A DNA stretch of 64,000 nucleotides from Bacteroidota bacterium (GTDB lineage: Bacteria; Bacteroidota; Bacteroidia; AKYH767-A; OLB10), in the NCBI GenBank assembly GCA_016713925.1, contig JADJOH010000007.1, positions 669,501 through 733,500 of the forward strand, given 5' to 3'. The position numbers and the translations under genes are program-made. Positions 38,546 to 45,208 of the stretch are shown here, piece by piece; position 1 is the first letter of the stretch; every line of letters starts with the position of its first letter. The notes beneath the pieces are model-generated. The model made no database searches. It saw nothing but the letters and a program-made list of their open reading frames with translations, and was not told the origin of the DNA.

Positions 38546-39785
38546 TGGTTAAAAATATTATGTCCCACTCGGGTGTGATTTGGTAGATGTAAGATAAGTA
38601 TATCAATGCAATTCCTGCATTCCCTTCAAGGAGACCATCGTTGACTACAGCTATTTGCTGATCTGTTTCCAGGTCGTAGGTGTAGAAGAAATAGCCGGAT
38701 GAAGACGAGGTTGGTTTATAGAAATGTTTTATCGTCTCTTCATACCATTTATCCGCTGCTTGTTTAAATGCTGTGTTACCGGTAGCTTTAAATAAACGAT
38801 GGTATTGGTGAATTAAACCGGTAGTGCCATGACAAAAAGGTGCATCATCGCAGCCGGAATTTTCAAAATCCCTTTTCGTCGTCTGAAGTGCAATGTCAAG
38901 TCCTTTATCTGTCCATGCCGCATTCTTCAGGGCTCGACCACTATGAATCAACATAAGAGCAAGTGATAGGTCTCCATAGCACCAGCCCAGACGGGAGAAC
39001 TTTGCGATGGGAACAGCAGGATTTTTCACATCAATGCTGAACGGATAGCGACACGCGTTTTCCGGTTCAAATTCATTTTCCAATAGGTACGGAATTGAAT
39101 TTTCCAGCATTTCTTTAATTTCCGCTTGTTTAATTCCTCTCTCATAGACTTGTGCCAAAAAGGAGATAATCCCCGGCATCCCATGTGCCATCCCGAAATT
39201 AAAATTATCGTTGCTAAATCTTCCAAACCCTTTCGTCATCCAAAGTTTATATGGCCCTTCATTCCTTCTCATTTTTGACAAATGATCCACTATTTTTTCA
39301 AGATAAATCGTATCCCCGGTTTCTTTATTTCTTTCAAGAAAATAAATACCAAGACCTGTCATGCCGTGTAGAGGATCCCAGTTTTCAGTGGCGAAATCGT
39401 AGTCAATACCCCGACCAATGAACTCGTCAATTTCACCTAAATTAAGATCTTCGGATTTATCAATAATATTCATGTTTCTGAGGTGCTGAAACACAAATGC
39501 AATTCCGGTTAAGCCGGATGATATATTGTGATCCAGTTCTTCATTAGCCAATGATTCTCCTAATTGCTCGAGTAAATCAAATGTAACTGTCGTGTAAGCG
39601 GGGTCTGAATATACTTTCGACAAATAGGCGAAAAGAAGGGTTATACCGCATTTACCGCTAAGTAGTCCGACATCCTTTATCCTGTCTTTTCGAAGGATCA
39701 GATCTTCCGCAATTTGTTTTATTTGTTTCTCAATATCTGTATGAGTTGTTGAAGATAAAATGGGTTGGGGTAGTATTGTTGTCAT
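38538..39785 (-). CDS. Lanthionine synthetase C-like cyclase (LanC)
   Basis: A 415-residue LanC-type cyclase that adds cysteine thiols to dehydroamino acids to make (methyl)lanthionine rings. The zinc ligands are present: Cys269 in LGWCYGDLSLALMLI and Cys318-His319 in APFCHGTTGLIHQYH. The toroid repeats show as GLTGIAFVFQHLR, GMTGLGIYFLERN, GMAHGMPGIISFLAQ and GNAGIALIYLSYI. It overlaps lanB by eight bases, so the two are translationally coupled. Upstream lie 152 bases and then the LytTR regulator. I translated that gap by hand on both strands and found no precursor-like peptide. With an intact zinc site the enzyme is probably active, but its substrate is unknown. Confidence 0.92.
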   Translation of the reverse strand: MTTILPQPILSSTTHTDIEKQIKQIAEDLILRKDRIKDVGLLSGKCGITLLFAYLSKVYSDPAYTTVTFDLLEQLGESLANEELDHNISSGLTGIAFVFQHLRNMNIIDKSEDLNLGEIDEFIGRGIDYDFATENWDPLHGMTGLGIYFLERNKETGDTIYLEKIVDHLSKMRRNEGPYKLWMTKGFGRFSNDNFNFGMAHGMPGIISFLAQVYERGIKQAEIKEMLENSIPYLLENEFEPENACRYPFSIDVKNPAVPIAKFSRLGWCYGDLSLALMLIHSGRALKNAAWTDKGLDIALQTTKRDFENSGCDDAPFCHGTTGLIHQYHRLFKATGNTAFKQAADKWYEETIKHFYKPTSSSSGYFFYTYDLETDQQIAVVNDGLLEGNAGIALIYLSYIYQITPEWDIIFLTNV

Positions 39786-39937
39786 ATTTGACGTTATGTG
39801 TTTTGTATAGGTTAAGACCTGTCCGATAAAGTACCGGTTGAATTATTTGTTCGTGTCAGTCAGTTGTATTTTACAGACATACTTAATGGGTGGGAGGTGT
39901 TTTTTTTCGTGGTGCATTTATTCTGGAATAAGTTTTC

Positions 39938-40681
39938 TCAACCGAATTGATTAAAAAATTCACTTTTTTTACGGCGGGAGATGGTGAGGTGGCTGTCATC
40001 ATTCATCAATACATAGGCTCCTTCTCCACGAACCACTTTTCTGATATGATTTATATTTATCAGATGTGAGGCATGTATTCGGTAAAATCCTCTGTCACTT
40101 AATAAATTTTCGAAGTAGCGTAGGTTCTTGGAAGAGAGAAATTTATCTTTTTTAATATACAATGTCGTGTAGGAACCATCTGCTTCGCATCGAATAATAT
40201 CAGCGATTTCTACAAAAACCAGACCTTGCATCGTATGCAGTCCCACTTTATTTAGTACGGATTTTAGCTGAATGGCATTCTGATTAATCTCTTCTTTCTT
40301 TTCTTCATTTACAGGCGTTTGTTTCGTCAGTCGTTTTACCGCTTCCTTCAGATCGTTTAACCTTACAGGTTTCACCAGATAGTGAAGTGCATGGTATTTA
40401 AATGCTTCTACAGCAAATTTATCAAAAGCGGTAACAAAAATGACATCACCCTTAAAAGGACCAATGCTCTCCAATAGTTCAAAGCCATTCATTTTAGGCA
40501 TTTGAACATCCAATAGCAGGAGATCGCATTCTTTTTCTTTCAAATGCACTCTTGCCTTTTGGGGATCTGTAAAGGTGGCATCAATTTTAAGATCAGGGAA
40601 GTTTTCCTGAATAAGGGTTTCAAGGATCTGGATGCAATACTTGTCATTATCAACAATAATTGTTTTAAATTCAGAGTTCAT
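39938..40681 (-). CDS. LytTR-family response regulator
   Basis: A 247-residue DNA-binding response regulator. The receiver domain has TIIVDNDKYCIQILETL, Asp58 in LLLLDVQMPKMNGFELL and Lys in YLVKPVRLNDLKEAV. A linker rich in Glu and Lys leads to a LytTR output domain (VFVEIADIIRCEADGSYTTL, FYRIHASHLININHIRKVV, MNDDSHLTISRRKK). The ATG at 40681 is chosen because it puts the receiver start at the usual distance and ends the overlap with the HPt gene (gap seven bases); an earlier in-frame start would overlap it. It is last in the kinase-HPt-regulator set and lies 152 bases upstream of lanC, so control of the lan genes is a natural inference. No LytTR direct repeats could be assigned in that gap. 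Confidence 0.92.
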   Translation of the reverse strand: MNSEFKTIIVDNDKYCIQILETLIQENFPDLKIDATFTDPQKARVHLKEKECDLLLLDVQMPKMNGFELLESIGPFKGDVIFVTAFDKFAVEAFKYHALHYLVKPVRLNDLKEAVKRLTKQTPVNEEKKEEINQNAIQLKSVLNKVGLHTMQGLVFVEIADIIRCEADGSYTTLYIKKDKFLSSKNLRYFENLLSDRGFYRIHASHLININHIRKVVRGEGAYVLMNDDSHLTISRRKKSEFFNQFG

Positions 40682-40688
40682 ATAAATT

Positions 40689-41039
40689 TTATAGGTTGAA
40701 TTTGTTTCTAAGAGTGGAGCAAAGTTCATTGGTGAGTGAACTCAGATTTTCAATTTCAATCGGTAGTAATTCATAAAATAGAGGAGAGGAGCTGTAGTTT
40801 TCAATGCGCTCTATAATTGCTAATGCGGAATCTGCTCCAACCGACATATACAGAGGTTTACTGCTATGTACTTCAGCCTTTATAGATTCGTACTTTTTAT
40901 TTATCACTGAGGTGTTAAGCTTTTCACATGTCAGTGGTGCTTCCTGAATGAAGGACTTGATTAGATTGACCAGCTTCGCTTCATTGCCGTTTGTGATTTC
41001 GTAGAGGAAGTCAAGGTTTAGATGTGTTGTGGCATTCAT
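40689..41039 (-). CDS. Stand-alone HPt phosphotransfer protein
   Basis: A 116-residue single-domain protein. The HPt helix hairpin is recognised by the phosphorylatable His58 in IKAEVHSSKPLYMSVGADSA, the usual H-x-x-K-x-x pattern followed by a Gly turn, and by helical flanks (LDFLYEITNGNEAKLVNLIK, then ALAIIERIENYSS). It should shuttle phosphate from the receiver of the upstream hybrid kinase to the LytTR regulator. It lies 30 bases after the kinase and seven bases before the regulator. The family is divergent and short, but order and motif agree. Confidence 0.82.
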   Translation of the reverse strand: MNATTHLNLDFLYEITNGNEAKLVNLIKSFIQEAPLTCEKLNTSVINKKYESIKAEVHSSKPLYMSVGADSALAIIERIENYSSSPLFYELLPIEIENLSSLTNELCSTLRNKFNL

Positions 41040-41069
41040 TTTCTATAGTATATAAAACAGTTTTAAAGA

Positions 41070-43814
41070 TTAAATTTTATGAGTTGTTTGAAGTGCTTTC
41101 ACAAGTACATCCACTATATCCTTTGGATGGAATGGCTTTGGAAGATAGTCATTCATGCCGGCGTTAATACATTTCAATTTTTCCTCGTGTGTAGCGTTTG
41201 CTGAAACTGCAATAATTGGAATTCTGTTTTTAGGGGTTGTTAAATTATTTCTAATATAAGTTGCGGCCTGATAACCGTCCATCACAGGCATTTGCAAATC
41301 CATTAAAATGATATCATAGTTAGTGTTTTGCAATTTTTCAATCGCTATTTTCCCGTTTTCAGCCATGTCAATGGAGATACCTTCGGCAACATAGGCCAGC
41401 GTTTCTCGTGCTACTATTTGATTATACTGGTTGTCTTCTGCATAGAGGATCGATATTCCGTTGAGGGCAACAGCTTTTAATTTGTAATTCTCGAGGACGA
41501 TAGCATCTTCAATTCCTGCTACAGAATAGGGGATACTAATGATAAACTCACTCCCTTTCCCTCTTTCACTCTTCACTTCGATTGTGCCATTCTGGAGTTC
41601 TACGAGTTGTTTTGAAATGCTCAAACCCAGACCTGTTCCGCCAAACTTCCTGGTTGTACTGGCATCAGCCTGAACAAATTTCTCGAATACGGAAGATAGA
41701 TAAGGGCTCTCAATTCCAATTCCTGTATCCCGAATGCTAAAAGTTAAGGCTAATTTATCTTTCTCCCGACTACTTCCTGGTGTTGATTTGCAGGTAATAT
41801 AAACGCCTCCCTTTTCAGTGAATTTAATGGCGTTGCTGATAATATTTATGAGTATTTGGGTTAGGCGTACTTCATCACCAATAACCCTATCAGGAAGATT
41901 TATTAATTGCGTTTCTAAAACGAGATTCTTATCACTGGCTCCTGCATGTAGAATGTTCGTTACATTGCGTAGGCATTCCTCAGGAGAGAATACGTTTTTC
42001 TCAAACACAATTTTGCCGGCCTCGATTTTTGATAGATCCAGCACATTATTTAATATTCCTATGAGGCTTTCAGATGATTTGCTCATCACATTTAAGTATG
42101 CCTTTTGATCATCACGAGGGTCTTTCTCGCGCAATACATTGATCATTCCGGTGATCGCATGAAGTGGGGTTCTTATTTCATGACTCATATTGGCCAGAAA
42201 CTGACTTTTGTACTCTTCACTTTTTATGGCATTTAGCTTTTCCTTTTCAATAATCAGATTTTTATTTTCCAGGATTTCGGAGTATTTCTTTTTTGAAGTA
42301 TAGCGGCTATAGAGAAGAAACGCTATGAATAGTACTAAGCAGCTGAAAATGATGGCAGCATTCCGATATTGTTTTTGTCGTATTAGACTAGTCGTTTTTA
42401 GCACCTGGTCTTTAAGTAATATGGTGTTCTCAGCTAGAAATTTTTCCTTTTGTAATTTTTGATTCGATAATTCTGTACTAAGTTGGTTCGCTTCTAAATA
42501 AGATAGTTTTTGTTTTTCTTCAGCGAGTTCAAGTTGTGCTTGCTGCTGTGAATCTTTGTATTTGCTTATATAAAGAAGTTGCTCTTGCTGACTAACTCTT
42601 AAATCGCGAAGCGATTTTTCCTTTTCCAGCAATTTAATTTCATTGTCCTTTTTTTCTGTGTCGTATATGAGTTTTAATTCATTGACCGCTTTATTGTTTT
42701 CCTGATTAAGTAAGCTGTCTTTTAATAAAAGATATTCACTTTGGTATTCAAAAGCTTTTTTGTAATCTTCTTTAGCGGCTGCCCATCGCGAAAGATGATC
42801 GAGACTATTTCGAATAGTAATATTACTTTCTATTTTTTTACCGTAGTTTAGTGCGTTCAGAAAATATCTTTCTGCAAGATCAAATTGACCTTTCCGGGTA
42901 TATATTTTTCCTATGTTAATATTCACATCTTCATAACCCTCCCTGTCCGGTACTTCATCAAAAATGTCACTTGCAAGTAAATAATAGTTGAGCGCTTCCT
43001 CTAAACTATCTTTTTTCAATAAGATATTGCCAAGTCCATTGTAAGCAAATACTTTATCTCTGTTTCTTAATTCGGGTATGTCTAAAGCTATTTTGAAATG
43101 TGTTATTGCAGATGCATTGTTTTTCAAGTTCAGGTAGCAATTTCCAATATTTATATTCGACGTTGCTATTGCTTTTCTATCTCCCTTTTCTGTAAATAAT
43201 TTCAAAGCACTTTTATAGGAATCGAGTGCCTCCTGATAATGATTCATCTCATTCTGCAATCGCCCGATTACAGAATGATTTCTTGCCGCCCATGCTATGT
43301 TTCCTATTTCTTCATTTATTTTGAGTGCTTCCAGTACATATTTTAGTGCATCTTCGAATTTTCCCTTGTTTAAATAGATGACAGCAATATTATTCAAAGA
43401 ACCCGCAGATTGACGTTTTAATCCAAGTTCCTTTCTAATGGCAAGAGATTTAAAATAGTAGTCGAGAGAATTCTCAAATTCGTCCAAACGATCTGCATGA
43501 TATCCCAAATTATTATAAGCATCTCCCTCTTTTTTTCGAAGTGCTCTTGCGTTAATACTGTCGGCAGATTTTATCAAAGTTTGGGATAACCGGAGTGCTT
43601 CTTGCGCCATTAATTTACCCCGTTCCAGACTGTCCGTATTAAAAAGCAACAATTCACTAAGTAAGTTAAGCGTGTTGATTCGGAATGTATCTTTTCCTTG
43701 TGTTTTTAGTATTGTCTCAAGTGAATCAATATTAAATTTCTGTGCAGAAGCTGATGAATAAAATATTAACATACTAAGGGCAGAAAGCAATAAATATTTT
43801 AAACCCCGATTCAT
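41070..43814 (-). CDS. TPR-containing hybrid histidine kinase (lan-linked paralogue)
   Basis: A 914-residue hybrid kinase with the same layout as the one at 28100-30586: signal peptide (KYLLLSALSMLIFYSSASAQ), about seven TPR repeats (such as DAYNNLGYHADRLDEFENSL and GSLNNIAVIYLNKGKFEDAL), a long coiled coil rich in Gln, Glu and Lys, a transmembrane helix (AAIIFSCLVLFIAFLLYS), HisKA with His545 in ANMSHEIRTPLHAITGM, HATPase (LINIISNAIKFT, DTGIGI, GGTGLGLSISKQL) and a receiver with Asp839 in IILMDLQMPVMDG. It heads the kinase-HPt-LytTR gene set 30 bases upstream of the HPt gene. The TPR part probably senses a protein or peptide in the periplasm, which is inference. Confidence 0.92.
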   Translation of the reverse strand: MNRGLKYLLLSALSMLIFYSSASAQKFNIDSLETILKTQGKDTFRINTLNLLSELLLFNTDSLERGKLMAQEALRLSQTLIKSADSINARALRKKEGDAYNNLGYHADRLDEFENSLDYYFKSLAIRKELGLKRQSAGSLNNIAVIYLNKGKFEDALKYVLEALKINEEIGNIAWAARNHSVIGRLQNEMNHYQEALDSYKSALKLFTEKGDRKAIATSNINIGNCYLNLKNNASAITHFKIALDIPELRNRDKVFAYNGLGNILLKKDSLEEALNYYLLASDIFDEVPDREGYEDVNINIGKIYTRKGQFDLAERYFLNALNYGKKIESNITIRNSLDHLSRWAAAKEDYKKAFEYQSEYLLLKDSLLNQENNKAVNELKLIYDTEKKDNEIKLLEKEKSLRDLRVSQQEQLLYISKYKDSQQQAQLELAEEKQKLSYLEANQLSTELSNQKLQKEKFLAENTILLKDQVLKTTSLIRQKQYRNAAIIFSCLVLFIAFLLYSRYTSKKKYSEILENKNLIIEKEKLNAIKSEEYKSQFLANMSHEIRTPLHAITGMINVLREKDPRDDQKAYLNVMSKSSESLIGILNNVLDLSKIEAGKIVFEKNVFSPEECLRNVTNILHAGASDKNLVLETQLINLPDRVIGDEVRLTQILINIISNAIKFTEKGGVYITCKSTPGSSREKDKLALTFSIRDTGIGIESPYLSSVFEKFVQADASTTRKFGGTGLGLSISKQLVELQNGTIEVKSERGKGSEFIISIPYSVAGIEDAIVLENYKLKAVALNGISILYAEDNQYNQIVARETLAYVAEGISIDMAENGKIAIEKLQNTNYDIILMDLQMPVMDGYQAATYIRNNLTTPKNRIPIIAVSANATHEEKLKCINAGMNDYLPKPFHPKDIVDVLVKALQTTHKI

Positions 43815-44195
43815 ATTTTGTTAATAATAGTATAGACTTTTATTTTCTAGAATTTTATTTTAAACTTTAAACTTTAAACTTAAATTTCTGAATTCTGATC
43901 CCGATAGCTATCGGGACTGAATTCTGAATTAAAGTTATCGATTTGAAGGATTTAAACAATTTGGAGATTACAATAATCATAACAGTTTGATTGTCAATAT
44001 TAACACTTTAATGAATTCCTCAATATGCTTGATTTACCATTTGGTATGCATCAAAAGTAACCCTACACCGCTATATAGAGGAGTTGCTCTTTATAAGCGG
44101 TAGTGATTTCTTTGTAAATGGTAGGGTTTACTTTGTAAACTGCAGTATCTGCTCAGAAAATCGCGGAAATGGAATGATGGTAAGTTCGGGAATCG
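43815..44195. repeat. Intergenic region with heptamer repeats and a 16-bp palindrome
   Basis: About 380 bases upstream of the kinase operon with no plausible gene on either strand. Three perfect tandem copies of TTTAAAC run at 43859-43879. A perfect 16-bp palindrome cccgatagctatcggg lies at 43900-43915, flanked on both sides by gaattc (43889-43894 and on the right at 43918-43923). The TTTAAAC motif recurs at 50275-50332, so it is a dispersed element of this genome. Nothing coding could be supported, including no lanthipeptide precursor. Confidence 0.6.
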
Positions 44196-44654
44196 TTAAA
44201 TTCTCCTCAATGTATAATTCAAGGAGCTGGGAATAATATTTCCAAACTGATCTAATTTAGAAATCGTAGAATCCCCGGATTGTCTGTAAAATAGCTTTTC
44301 TGAGTTGTTATTGAAAATAAACTCCAGATAAGTATAGGAGGTGTCACTTCCGGAAACTTCATTATATTTTCCTGAACGTTCCAAAATAGAATCACCATCT
44401 ATTTTTCCTTTATAGACTTCAGTTAAAGTAAAAAGCGAACTGTCAGGTGTTATACTCAATGTAGTTAATATACCTTCACAATCGGCGCAGGGCAATGTCC
44501 CCTCATAGGTAATTTTAACCGCACTGGCATCGAGGCTCTGAAAGAAATCCGTAGCTACAGTGTCAACGGTAACAGTCGCATTTCTCGTGTTTCTATCACA
44601 GGAAATAAAAAGAATACTAAAGATCAGCGTAATTCCCAGATAATTTGTTTTCAT
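44196..44654 (-). CDS. NlpE-like lipoprotein
   Basis: A 152-residue exported lipoprotein. The N-terminus has a lipobox-type end (LIFSILFISCDRN), so Cys is probably lipidated. The mature part resembles the copper-resistance NlpE N-terminal domain: VKITYEGTLPCADCEGILTT with the CxxC pair, TPDSSLFTLTEVYKGK, then a short beta region around YTYLEFIFNNNSEKLFYRQS. In enterobacteria NlpE senses surface or copper stress through the Cpx pathway; in Bacteroidota its role is unknown. It is transcribed toward the kinase operon, with 381 bases in between, and a second lipoprotein gene lies 48 bases upstream. Confidence 0.8.
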   Translation of the reverse strand: MKTNYLGITLIFSILFISCDRNTRNATVTVDTVATDFFQSLDASAVKITYEGTLPCADCEGILTTLSITPDSSLFTLTEVYKGKIDGDSILERSGKYNEVSGSDTSYTYLEFIFNNNSEKLFYRQSGDSTISKLDQFGNIIPSSLNYTLRRI

Positions 44655-44702
44655 AGTCGGCGAATAATTTTTCGAAAATATTAATTTTTTTTCAATTTAT
44701 TT

Positions 44703-45185
44703 TTACTCTGTATAAAATACCTTTATTTGACCCTGGTATATAGATTTTGATTGACTCAGTGGATTCCGGACAGTTACATCAAAGGTGGCTTGCAGGATAT
44801 TATTTGCAGTGTCATTTGAGGTAATGATTAATGTTCCCGGATTAGAATTTGTAGACTGCCATGCCATCGCCAGTTGATCTGTAAAAAGTATGCTATTCGT
44901 ATCTTCATTCATCGTATAAGTTCCCGGAGTAATATCTTCCAATTCTAATGTCATGGTCACACCGGTTTGAGTGATACCGTTTATCGTCATAATGATGGCA
45001 TGGTCTGCAAACAGAGAGGTATTTGCACAATAGGAAGAGCCATCAAAATTCCATTTTAAGTAACCTGTTGGTAATGTGCAATTGTTGCCCAGAGGAATTC
45101 CGGGTACGTCAGTGTCATCATCACCACAGGAACTTATAGTAAATATGAAGAGTAATACCAGGAGGAAGTTTAAGTTGAAATTCAT
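44703..45185 (-). CDS. Small lipoprotein of unknown function
   Basis: A 160-residue protein that I do not recognise as a named family. The N-terminus MNFNLNFLLVLLFIFTISSC ends in a lipoprotein Cys followed by GDDDTDVPG, an acidic linker typical of surface-exposed Bacteroidota lipoproteins. The mature domain is beta-rich (YLKWNFDGSSYCANTSL, VTMTLELEDITPGTYTM, GTLIITSNDT) with one likely disulfide pair. It resembles the small DUF6252-type beta domains, but I cannot confirm that. It lies 48 bases before the NlpE-like gene on the same strand and 23 bases after the AsmA gene. Confidence 0.75.
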   Translation of the reverse strand: MNFNLNFLLVLLFIFTISSCGDDDTDVPGIPLGNNCTLPTGYLKWNFDGSSYCANTSLFADHAIIMTINGITQTGVTMTLELEDITPGTYTMNEDTNSILFTDQLAMAWQSTNSNPGTLIITSNDTANNILQATFDVTVRNPLSQSKSIYQGQIKVFYTE

Positions 45186-45208
45186 ACTCAGCTTAATTGT
45201 TGCGGCGG

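Noticed and set aside
39786..39937. Possible lanthipeptide precursor frames (24 residues on minus strand, MHHEKKHLPP...; 22 residues on plus strand, MGGRCFFSWC...)
   Set aside because: The minus-strand frame has one Cys and no leader or GG site. The plus-strand frame has no leader, and its first residues overlap a T-rich run. Neither resembles a known precursor.
39786..39937. LytTR direct-repeat binding sites upstream of lanC
   Set aside because: One TCAGTTGTA-like half-site is present, but I could not find a second at the usual spacing.
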